Origin: Syntrophorhabdus sp.
Lineage (GTDB): Bacteria; Desulfobacterota; BSN033; UBA1163
Direction of reading: 5' to 3'
DNA length: 7,138 bases
Assembly (NCBI GenBank): GCA_020724025.1
Contig: DYHU01000154.1
Span: forward strand, 1,541-8,678
Shown here: positions 1-5,658 of the stretch, piece by piece
Layout of the letters: each line of letters begins with the position of its first letter
Position numbering within the stretch: the first letter of the stretch is position 1
Notes under the pieces: generated by a model
The model's input: only the letters and a program-made list of their open reading frames with translations
Told to the model about the DNA's origin: nothing
Database searches by the model: none
Position numbers and translations under genes: made by a program

Positions 1-403
1 CCTTCACTTTCTCGAGGTTGAGAATGGAGCGGGAGGTAAGGGTCACCTTCTCCTTGATATCGTCAAGCTTCACCTTTTGATTGCCGGTGATCAGGATCTC
101 TTTGATGGAAGGCTTCTCCATGACGATGAAGATGATCTCTTTTCCCTTCGGGGTCGTCTTGATATCGACCTGGACATCGGAGAAGTAGCCCAGGCCGAAG
201 ACGGAGCGGAGATCTTCCCGGACCTGGTCTGCGGAGAAGGGGCCTTTTTCCCGGCCCTTCACCGCTCCCCGGATGACCCCTTCTTCAACTTTCACATTTC
301 CAAGGACAGTGATTTTGTGAATGACCTCCTCCGATCCTTCGCATATCCCAACATAAAAGAGAAGGAAAACAAGAGTGATCCAGATATTTTTTCTAACCTT
401 CAT
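1..403 (-). CDS. bamA: Outer membrane protein assembly factor BamA, N-terminal part (cut by the window edge)
   Basis: BamA is the central subunit of the BAM complex, which folds and inserts beta-barrel proteins into the outer membrane. Only the first 134 codons are visible; the rest, including the remaining POTRA domains and the barrel, lies beyond base 1. Residues 1 to about 23 look like a signal peptide: basic start MKVRKN, then the hydrophobic run WITLVFLLFYVGI. A first POTRA domain follows (about 26-96), with the strand and turn pattern ITVLGNVKVEEGVI and the closing GYFSDVQVDI. A second POTRA starts near 97 with IKEILITGNQKV. An in-frame TAG lies four codons before the ATG, so this start is firm. 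The purine-rich AGGAAGGAG sits 13 nt before it, farther than usual, so initiation may be weak or coupled. The gene lies 110 bases after lolD. TamA-type proteins also carry POTRA domains, but the position after lolD favours BamA. Confidence 0.9.
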   Translation of the reverse strand, partial: MKVRKNIWITLVFLLFYVGICEGSEEVIHKITVLGNVKVEEGVIRGAVKGREKGPFSADQVREDLRSVFGLGYFSDVQVDIKTTPKGKEIIFIVMEKPSIKEILITGNQKVKLDDIKEKVTLTSRSILNLEKVK

Positions 404-513
404 TCCGTTCTAAAGGCTCCTTCCTCTTTGAGTTCCATCTTCCATATCAAATCCTTCCCCTTTTGTAAACCCTTTTAGAAACGGAGGAGCTTTCTAACGG
501 GGCAAACTATCCT
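404..513 (-). other. Gap between lolD and bamA
   Basis: This 110-base stretch separates the lolD stop from the bamA start. It contains a 12-base copy of the inverted-repeat end found in the lysS upstream element (see 491-502). I see no GC hairpin followed by a T run, so nothing here clearly ends transcription before bamA. No convincing -35/-10 pair was found either. An 11-codon reading frame starting at an ATG here ends just before bamA and has no supporting features. Confidence 0.5.
491..502. repeat. Solo copy of the inverted-repeat end tttctaacgggg
   Basis: The 12 bases tttctaacgggg equal the core of the terminal inverted repeat found at 5202-5215 and 5350-5363. A degenerate inverted partner (ttagaaacgg) starts at 476. 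This may be a remnant or short form of the same dispersed repeat family. A chance match of 12 bases is possible but unlikely given the intergenic setting. Confidence 0.5.
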
Positions 514-1188
514 TTAACCGGTGGCTTTTCCGTCGGCGAGAAGGATTTGCCGGGGCATTTGAGCGGCCAGATTCGGGTTGTGCGTCACGATGATGAGCGT
601 AACATTCTTAATCCGGTTCAGTTCCTGGAGAAGAGCGAAGACCGATTCCCCTGTTTTCGTATCGAGATTTCCCGTGGGCTCGTCAGCCAGAAGGATTTTA
701 GGTTCCAGAACCAGGGCCCTGGCCACAGCCACCCGTTGCTGTTCTCCTCCGGAGAGCTCCCCGGGTTTATGGGAGAGGCGTTCTTTTAAACCCACGAGGG
801 TGAGGATGGCTTCGGCACGAAGGGCGGCCTCCTTCTTGGGAATGGACTGGATGAGACAGGGCATCATCGTATTCTCCAGGGCATTAAATTCCGGGAGGAG
901 ATGATGGAATTGGAAGACAAATCCGATCTCCTGGTTTCGAAAAAAGGCGAGCTCCTTTTCATTCAGGGTGAAAATATCTCTTCCTCCATAAAGCACCTTT
1001 CCGGCGGTGGGCCGGTCAAGCGTCCCCAGGATATGGAGCAGGGTCGTCTTTCCCACGCCGGAGGCGCCCACAATGGCCGCTCTTTCCCCCCGAAAAAAAG
1101 TTAGGTCTATTCCCCTGAGGACCTCGACTTTCTTTGCCCCGTTTCCAAAGGACTTAAAGAGTTGCTGAACCCGAATCAATTCCTTCAC
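514..1188 (-). CDS. lolD: Lipoprotein-releasing ABC transporter ATPase LolD
   Basis: LolD powers release of outer-membrane lipoproteins from the inner membrane to the periplasmic carrier LolA, working with LolC/LolE-type permeases. The 224-residue protein has all the ABC landmarks: Walker [10 protein letters not shown] (41-49), Q-loop glutamine at 93, signature LSGGEQQR (145-152), Walker B ILLADE (165-170) with catalytic E170, D-loop GNLD, and H-loop H203. The segment [15 protein letters not shown] (92-106) is characteristic of LolD and separates it from MacB and FtsE relatives. The start is GTG: AAAGGAG lies 8 nt upstream, and the GTG overlaps the TGA of the preceding gene as GTGA, a standard coupling arrangement. 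Length is normal for the family. The permease gene is two genes upstream rather than adjacent, because the TPR/cyclic-nucleotide-binding gene lies between them. Confidence 0.95.
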   Translation of the reverse strand: MKELIRVQQLFKSFGNGAKKVEVLRGIDLTFFRGERAAIVGASGVGKTTLLHILGTLDRPTAGKVLYGGRDIFTLNEKELAFFRNQEIGFVFQFHHLLPEFNALENTMMPCLIQSIPKKEAALRAEAILTLVGLKERLSHKPGELSGGEQQRVAVARALVLEPKILLADEPTGNLDTKTGESVFALLQELNRIKNVTLIIVTHNPNLAAQMPRQILLADGKATG

Positions 1189-2366
1189 ACCATGGACTCC
1201 TTTGCCTTTTCCACCGACCCTTGGGAAAGGATCTCTTTCATCCGGACGAGACGTTTTGAAGAGATCTCTTTTACAACGGATTGAAGATGCGGAAACTTCC
1301 GGAGGAGGGCGTCAAAATCCTCCTTTGCCAGTTCTAAGAGTTCCGAGGGCCGGGTCGTTCTGGCAAATGCCATCCGGGGGGTATTGAGAAGCACGCCGAT
1401 CTCTCCAAAGAGGTTGCCGCTTCCCAGTTTCCCCAGGACCACCCGCCTTCCGCGACGGTCCTGTGTAAAGATCTCCACCTCGCCGCTTTTTATCATATAG
1501 AGGCAATGGGGAGGGTCTCCTCCTTTAAAGATGAAGGTCTCTTCGGGGATGCTCAGCCCACGAAACCGTTTTAACACCTCCTCCCTCTCCGGCACAGCGA
1601 GAGGAGAGAACAAAGGGGAGAGGGCGAGCAGGAGATCCAGGACCCGCCTTTTAAAGAGGTCTTCAAGCACCTCCTTCACACGGGGATGTTTTTTGATGAT
1701 TCCCTCCAGTTCGGTTCTGGAGATATCAAGCACCTCGCATTCGATGAGGCTTTTTACGCCGGCATGCCTTTTCCGGTCGAGGAAGAAGCCGAATTCTCCG
1801 AAGCAATCCCCCTCTTTGAGGCTGCGGATCCACACCTCTTTTCCTTCGGGATGTTGTTTATAGATCCCCACTTCCCCTTGGCAGATCACCATCAGGGAGT
1901 CCCCGGGTTCGCCTTCGCGACAGAGGAAGGTCCCTTTCGGGAAGGTCCTGAATTGGACACGGCCGAGCAGAGATCGAAGCTCTTCTTCATTCAGATCGGA
2001 AAGGAAGGGGATGCGGGGCAAAGGTCGGGAGGGTTTTGCCTCCCGGGCCTTCTCCATATAGAGTTGGGTTAGTCGTTCGTTGATATCTTTTGAAGAGGGA
2101 TCGATCCTCAGAATCATCTTGTTTACGGAGATGGCCTGAAGCAGGAAACCGTCTCCGGCATAAGCCTCAGCTATCTGCCGGTACTCCACGATCGCCTCCT
2201 TCTTCTTTCCCAGTCGCTCCAGCAATTCGGCCTTTTTTAACCGGGATCGAAGATCTTCAGGCTCCTGGTCACAGTGCTTTTGAAAAGATTCAAGGGCCTT
2301 CTTCCATTCCCTCCGGGAGAGAGATGAAAGGGCTTCGTCTTTATGAGAGATCCGCTCCTTATTCAT
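1185..2366 (-). CDS. TPR and tandem cyclic-nucleotide-binding-domain protein encoded within the lol operon
   Basis: This 393-residue protein is of unknown function. Residues about 9-105 form TPR-like helical repeats (for example [20 protein letters not shown] and [22 protein letters not shown]), a protein-binding scaffold. Two cyclic-nucleotide-binding (CNB) beta-rolls follow. CNB1 (about 119-235) has [10 protein letters not shown] with the phosphate-cassette pattern FGE (189-191) and R200-x-A. CNB2 (about 250-370) has the more canonical [15 protein letters not shown] with E321 or E322 and R331. Both therefore keep the acidic and arginine positions used for cNMP binding, but the ligand cannot be named. 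There is no signal peptide, membrane segment or C-terminal helix-turn-helix, so it is probably a cytosolic protein and not a CRP-type regulator. The ATG overlaps the permease stop by 8 nt, with GAGG 9 nt upstream; its TGA overlaps the lolD start by 4 nt. I infer a role tied to the Lol transporter; this is untested. Confidence 0.9.
   Translation of the reverse strand: MNKERISHKDEALSSLSRREWKKALESFQKHCDQEPEDLRSRLKKAELLERLGKKKEAIVEYRQIAEAYAGDGFLLQAISVNKMILRIDPSSKDINERLTQLYMEKAREAKPSRPLPRIPFLSDLNEEELRSLLGRVQFRTFPKGTFLCREGEPGDSLMVICQGEVGIYKQHPEGKEVWIRSLKEGDCFGEFGFFLDRKRHAGVKSLIECEVLDISRTELEGIIKKHPRVKEVLEDLFKRRVLDLLLALSPLFSPLAVPEREEVLKRFRGLSIPEETFIFKGGDPPHCLYMIKSGEVEIFTQDRRGRRVVLGKLGSGNLFGEIGVLLNTPRMAFARTTRPSELLELAKEDFDALLRKFPHLQSVVKEISSKRLVRMKEILSQGSVEKAKESMV
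1197..1203 (-). promoter_or_regulatory. Ribosome binding site of lolD (AAAGGAG)
   Basis: AAAGGAG, read on the minus strand, lies inside the end of the preceding gene and 8 nt before the GTG at 1188. It decides the non-ATG start: an ATG at 1193 is closer but in another frame. Confidence 0.75.
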
Positions 2367-3615
2367 ATCGCAATGCCTCAGCCGGGTCGAGCTTCGAAGC
2401 CCTCCAGGAGGGATAGAGGGTGGCGAACAAACTGATCAGGATGGCGGTGATGACGATCAGCGACACATCGAGGGGATTAACCTGTGAAGGAAATTTGTCA
2501 ATATAATAGACATCCCTCGCCAGGATTTTGAATCCAAAAAGGTTCTCCACAAAATCTATGATTTTCTCCAAGTTGAATGCGACTGCCAGTCCTGTGATGG
2601 TTCCCAGGACCGTTCCCACCACACCGATCACACCGCCCTCGATCATGAAGATCTTGAGGATGTCTTTCGAAGGCGCGCCCATGGATTTCAGAATGGCGAC
2701 ATCTTTATTCTTCTCCATGACCACCATGATGAGCGTGGAGATGATGTTGAAGGCCGCTACGAGGACGATCAGAACAACAATGATAAACATGATGATCTTT
2801 TCCAGCTTGAGGGCGGAGAAGAGGTTGCGGTTCATCTCCATCCAGTCTTTGGTCCAGAAGGGGAAACCCATCTTTTTCCGGATCTCTTTGCCGATCTCTT
2901 TCACCTGATAGATGTCCTCTGTCTTGATCTCGATTCCTGTGATGCGGGCTTCCATCGCGAAAAACTTCTGCGCGCTCTCGAGAGAGACATAGGCCATGGT
3001 GTTATCATATTCATACATTCCGGAATAGAAGATTCCCTTCACACGAAATCGTTTCATCTTGGGCATCATGCCCATGGGCGTCATCGTGCCCAGAGGAGAG
3101 ATGACCTGGATGGGATCATCGATGTTAACGGAGAGGTGTTTAGCCAGTTCCACGCCGAGGATGATGCCCGGAAGGTCCTTCTCCTTCACCTCTTTAAGGT
3201 CCTGGAGACGCCCGGCTTTCAGGTTGTGGGCCAACTCCGTCACCTTCGCCACGCGGTCCGGATCGATTCCTTTGAGGACGACCCCGGAAACCCCTGATTC
3301 CGAGGAGAGCATCACCTGGCTGAAGATGAAGGGGGCCGCCGAAATCACGCCCTTCACTCCTTCCACCTTCTTGATCGCCTCTTCATAATGATCCATTCCC
3401 TTTTCGCTGGCCTTGAGCACCACGATGTGGGCCTGGGTGCCCAGGATCTTTTCCTTGAGGGTCTGTTGGAAACCGTTCATCACGGACAGGACGACGATGA
3501 GGGCCATTACGCCCAACATCACGCCGGCAATGGAGATGACGGTGATGATGGAGATGAAGGTCTGTTTTCGTTTAGCCTTCAGATATCTCAGGCCGATGAA
3601 CCATTCATATCGCAT
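2359..3615 (-). CDS. lolC: Lipoprotein-releasing ABC transporter permease (LolC/LolE family)
   Basis: This is the membrane subunit of the Lol exporter, which extracts mature lipoproteins from the inner membrane and passes them to LolA. From the ATG at 3615 it has 418 residues, near the usual 400-415. It opens with MRYEWFIGLRYLKAKRKQ and a first membrane helix at about 20-43. A periplasmic domain of roughly 225 residues follows. Three more helices lie at about 272-300, 323-346 and 383-402. The C-terminal [18 protein letters not shown] is the classic LolC/E ending. LolC and LolE cannot be told apart safely here; only one permease is visible, so a homodimer is possible. In-frame GTG codons at 3639 and 3621 could also start the protein, but the first lies inside a palindromic repeat and adds residues unlike the family N-terminus. 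The last 8 nt are shared with the next gene. Confidence 0.93.
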   Translation of the reverse strand: MRYEWFIGLRYLKAKRKQTFISIITVISIAGVMLGVMALIVVLSVMNGFQQTLKEKILGTQAHIVVLKASEKGMDHYEEAIKKVEGVKGVISAAPFIFSQVMLSSESGVSGVVLKGIDPDRVAKVTELAHNLKAGRLQDLKEVKEKDLPGIILGVELAKHLSVNIDDPIQVISPLGTMTPMGMMPKMKRFRVKGIFYSGMYEYDNTMAYVSLESAQKFFAMEARITGIEIKTEDIYQVKEIGKEIRKKMGFPFWTKDWMEMNRNLFSALKLEKIIMFIIVVLIVLVAAFNIISTLIMVVMEKNKDVAILKSMGAPSKDILKIFMIEGGVIGVVGTVLGTITGLAVAFNLEKIIDFVENLFGFKILARDVYYIDKFPSQVNPLDVSLIVITAILISLFATLYPSWRASKLDPAEALRYE

Positions 3616-3631
3616 AGACACATACCAAAAG

Positions 3632-3681
3632 CCCCTCACCCTCCCCCTCTCCCCCGAGGGGGAGAGGGATGGGGTGAGGGG
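3632..3681. repeat. Long near-perfect palindrome between lysS and the Lol permease gene
   Basis: Bases 3632-3655 pair with 3658-3681 to form a C-rich/G-rich stem of about 24 pairs around the centre cccccgaggggg, with two adjacent mismatches and one G-T pair. It fills most of the 71-base gap between the two genes. A stretch of nine G (3678-3686) runs from it up to the lysS stop codon. On the coding strand the second arm ends GAGGGTGAGGGG followed by CTTTTGG, so it resembles a ribosome-binding region more than a terminator with a full T run. C/T-rich palindromes of this type are familiar as dispersed intergenic repeats in many proteobacterial genomes. Confidence 0.8.
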
Positions 3682-3686
3682 GGGGG

Positions 3687-5168
3687 TTATCTCTCCATTC
3701 GAAGCAGGGGAAAGAAGATGACATCGCGGATGGAGGGGGAGTCGGTCAGAAGCATGACCCAGCGATCGATCCCGATTCCCTCGCCCGCGGTGGGCGGCAT
3801 TCCGAATTCGAGGGCGAGGAGAAAATCCTCATCAAGGAAAAGTGAGGAATCCGCTTCTTCCGTTCTCTCCTTCAGTTGCTGGAGGAAACGCTCTCTCTGA
3901 TCCAGAGGATCATTGATCTCCGAAAAGCCATTGGCGATCTCCCGGCCCGCGATAAAGAGTTCAAAACGGTCCACCACCTCCGGGTCCTCTTCATTCCGGC
4001 GGGAGAGAGGGGAGACCTCGGTCGGGTAATGGGTGATGAAGGTGGGCTCGAGGAGATTGGGCTCCACCCGTTCCTTGAAGAGATCGGCCAGAACCCTTCC
4101 GTGGGAGGTCCCCTTCTTCAGTTCAAGCCCGAGCCTTCTGGCGATTTCAATGGTTTTTAAGGGGTCCTTCAAAATCACCGGATCGAGCCCTCCAATCTCC
4201 AGAAGAGAATCCTTGAAACGCATCCTCCTCCAGGGCGGGTTAAAATCGATCTCCTTTCCCTGGCAGGTGAGACGGAGTCCTCCGTGAATTTCTTTGACCA
4301 TGGAGCAGAGGAGTTCCTCGGTCATCTCCATCATTTCTATATACGTGGCATAACTCTGGTAAAATTCGAGCATGGTGAATTCCGGATTATGAAGGGTGGA
4401 GATCCCCTCGTTGCGGAAACTCCGGTTGATCTCGAAGATCCTCTCGACCCCGCCGATCACCAGCCGTTTGAGGTAGAGCTCCGGAGCGACCCTGAGAAAA
4501 AGCTCCATATCGAGGGCGTTGTGATGTGTCCTGAAAGGTTTGGCCGTCGCCCCTCCGGGGATGGTATGGAGCATAGGGGTTTCGACCTCATAGAAGCCCC
4601 TGCGGTTAAAGAATTCACGGATCCTCTGGATGACAAGGGCGCGCGTGAGGAAGACCTCTTTCACCTTCGGGTTGGCGATCAGATCGAGATAGCGCTGGCG
4701 ATACCGAATCTCGATGTCAGTGAGGCCATGCCACTTCTCCGGAAGGGGGCGAAGCGACTTTCCAAGGAGACGGAACTTCTGAACCAGGAGGGTGAGCTCC
4801 CCGGTCTTCGTCCGGAAGACTTTCCCTTCCAATCCGATGAAATCTCCGATGTCAAATCTTTTAAAGAACCGGAAGGATTCTTCACCAAGGGCCTCTTTCT
4901 GAAAGTAGGCCTGTATCTTCCCATCCCGATCCTTCAACTGAATGAAACTGGCCTTACCAAAATTCCGGATGGCCACGATCCTTCCCGCAAGGCAGAAGCT
5001 CTCTGCGATAGTTTTGAGTTCCTCTTCGGACATGGGACCATAGGTCTCAAGGATATCCACGGAGGTATGGGTCACCCTGAAATCGTTGGGATAGGGATTG
5101 ACCCCTTCCTCTCTCAGAGCTTCCAGTTTTCGTATCCTCTGCTGGATCAGTTCATTTGTCTCATCCAT
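3687..5168 (-). CDS. lysS: Lysine--tRNA ligase, class II
   Basis: The cytosolic enzyme charges tRNA-Lys with lysine using ATP. The 493 residues match the usual size of about 500. An N-terminal helix (NELIQQRIRKLEALREEGVNPYP) leads into an OB-fold anticodon-binding domain (about 58-140, with GRIVAIRNFGKASFIQLKDR). The class II catalytic core follows: motif 1 around 170-200 (EFFNRRGFYEVETPML), then GGATAKPF, motif 2 FEINRSFRNEG (245-255) with ATP-binding R252, then TEVSPLSRR and GREIANGFSEIND, and motif 3 GEGIGIDRW (462-470) with R469. All key residues are present and there is no truncation. The protein ends FFPLLRMER. The ATG at 5168 fits the family N-terminus although no strong ribosome site precedes it (GGGAG is 16 nt away). 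It is the first gene of the likely lysS-lol-bamA transcription unit. Confidence 0.97.
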   Translation of the reverse strand: MDETNELIQQRIRKLEALREEGVNPYPNDFRVTHTSVDILETYGPMSEEELKTIAESFCLAGRIVAIRNFGKASFIQLKDRDGKIQAYFQKEALGEESFRFFKRFDIGDFIGLEGKVFRTKTGELTLLVQKFRLLGKSLRPLPEKWHGLTDIEIRYRQRYLDLIANPKVKEVFLTRALVIQRIREFFNRRGFYEVETPMLHTIPGGATAKPFRTHHNALDMELFLRVAPELYLKRLVIGGVERIFEINRSFRNEGISTLHNPEFTMLEFYQSYATYIEMMEMTEELLCSMVKEIHGGLRLTCQGKEIDFNPPWRRMRFKDSLLEIGGLDPVILKDPLKTIEIARRLGLELKKGTSHGRVLADLFKERVEPNLLEPTFITHYPTEVSPLSRRNEEDPEVVDRFELFIAGREIANGFSEINDPLDQRERFLQQLKERTEEADSSLFLDEDFLLALEFGMPPTAGEGIGIDRWVMLLTDSPSIRDVIFFPLLRMER

Positions 5169-5201
5169 CTCTATCTGCCGCAGTCTCCCGATTAAAAATA
5201 A

Positions 5202-5363
5202 ACCCCGTTAGAAATTCCAGTCGTTGCGACTCGAAACCGAGCGGGGCATTAAACCCCGCCGGAATTATTCTGGAATGTAATCCCGCCACAGGCGGGACTG
5301 CAGCCGCCGGCCCATAGGGCCTCTGGCCCGGAGGGAGCAGCGGGGCATTATTTCTAACGGGGT
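5202..5363. mobile_element. MITE-like element with 14-base terminal inverted repeats
   Basis: The ends accccgttagaaat (5202-5215) and atttctaacggggt (5350-5363) are perfect inverted repeats enclosing 134 bases without a coding frame. The interior is a chain of hairpins: agtcg/cgact (5219-5231), gcgggg/ccccgc (5241-5246 with 5254-5259), tcccgcc/ggcggga (5281-5297) and ggccc/gggcc (5309-5321). The string gcggggcatta occurs twice (5241-5251 and 5340-5350). No clear target-site duplication is visible, so it could be a REP/BIME-style dispersed palindrome rather than a transposon derivative. If transcription starts at the candidate promoter, the element lies in the lysS leader RNA. Confidence 0.6.
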
Positions 5364-5406
5364 AAATGTAAGATTGAAGGGTTACCCACTCATTTCAAGA
5401 TTTCCT

Positions 5407-5435
5407 AAATTAACCCATTTTCCAAACTCCGTCAA
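5407..5435 (-). promoter_or_regulatory. Candidate promoter for lysS and the downstream lol genes
   Basis: On the minus strand TTGACG (5435-5430, five of six consensus bases) lies 17 bases before TAATTT (5412-5407, three of six consensus bases). The -35 box is good and the -10 weak. The start would be near 5400, giving a leader of about 230 nt that includes the MITE-like element. The -35 box directly abuts the triple tandem repeat. Confidence 0.35.
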
Positions 5436-5480
5436 GATAAACCGGGATCAGATAAACCGGGATCAGATAAACCGGGATCA
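5436..5480. repeat. Three perfect tandem copies of a 15-base unit
   Basis: The unit gataaaccgggatca occurs at 5436-5450, 5451-5465 and 5466-5480 with no differences. The array ends exactly at the outer edge of the candidate lysS -35 box. It may be a minisatellite or a set of protein-binding sites. Confidence 0.95.
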
Positions 5481-5524
5481 GGTGGTGACTCCTCAGTTAC
5501 GGAGTGTTTAAGTTAACCATAACC

Positions 5525-5617
5525 TGTAACTCAGCGCTTCCCCGGCCTCGCTCCGCGAAGCGGGGCGGGCAGGGCTGATTTTTTCCCGCCAGGGCGGGAC
5601 TAAAGCCCTGAGTTACA
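5525..5617. repeat. Inverted-repeat element of 93 bases
   Basis: The ends tgtaactcag (5525-5534) and ctgagttaca (5608-5617) are perfect 10-base inverted repeats. Inside are cctcgct/agcgggg (5546-5552 with 5559-5565, one G-T pair), cagggct/agccctg (5570-5576 with 5604-5610) and tcccgcc/ggcggga (5584-5590 with 5593-5599). There is no coding frame. It looks like a second dispersed palindromic repeat, related in part to the element at 5202-5363. Confidence 0.65.
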
Positions 5618-5640
5618 TATTCGACAAACCATTTATCCAT

Positions 5641-5658
5641 CGTAACCGAGGGGTTACG
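5641..5658 (-). terminator. Hairpin immediately after the rimO stop codon
   Basis: cgtaacc (5641-5647) pairs with ggttacg (5652-5658) around the loop gagg, directly downstream of the rimO TGA. There is no T run after it on the coding strand, so it is at best a weak terminator or a 3'-end protecting stem. Confidence 0.35.

Larger units (their letters stand above)
5169..5658. other. Gene-free stretch between rimO and lysS, built of repeats
   Basis: This 490-base region holds no credible protein or tRNA gene. From right to left it contains a hairpin after rimO, a 93-base inverted-repeat element, a small hairpin (actcc at 5488-5492 with ggagt at 5501-5505), three 15-base tandem repeats, a candidate promoter for lysS, plain AT-richer sequence (about 5364-5430), and a 162-base element with terminal inverted repeats. 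The two larger elements share the module tcccgcc...ggcgggact. Confidence 0.8.

Noticed and set aside
335..403. BamA N-terminus as a lipoprotein signal (Cys at residue 21)
   Set aside because: The residues before the cysteine (VGI) do not fit a lipobox, and BamA is not normally a lipoprotein. An ordinary signal peptide is the better reading.
77..478. A 133-codon plus-strand frame over the bamA start
   Set aside because: It is a shadow of bamA. The minus strand gives a signal peptide and POTRA domains, while this frame gives acidic low-complexity sequence.
3616..3639. Upstream GTG start for the permease at 3639
   Set aside because: The GTG lies inside the palindromic repeat, and the extra residues MRGFWYVS do not resemble the family N-terminus. 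The ATG at 3615 gives the expected start, although GTG at 3621 cannot be ruled out.
3388..3900. A 170-codon plus-strand frame spanning the lysS-permease gap
   Set aside because: It runs through the palindrome and opposite two well-supported genes, and its product is compositionally odd (His/Asp-rich, then Pro/Gly-rich).
4284..5195. A 303-codon open frame on the plus strand opposite lysS
   Set aside because: It lies almost wholly antisense to a complete, motif-rich lysS. Its translation shows no recognisable domain, and long antisense frames are common in such sequence.
5436..5480. Possible small CRISPR array
   Set aside because: The 15-base units are joined head to tail with no spacers between them, and no cas gene is present.
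5577..5599. Intrinsic terminator formed by a GC stem next to T6 (5578-5583)
   Set aside because: On the plus strand the T run comes before this stem. On the minus strand it reads as A after the stem. Neither orientation gives stem then T run.
5169..5658. Possible tRNA, riboswitch or T-box leader before lysS
   Set aside because: No cloverleaf, no T-box-like conserved sequence and no terminator/antiterminator pair was found. The hairpins are explained by repeat elements.
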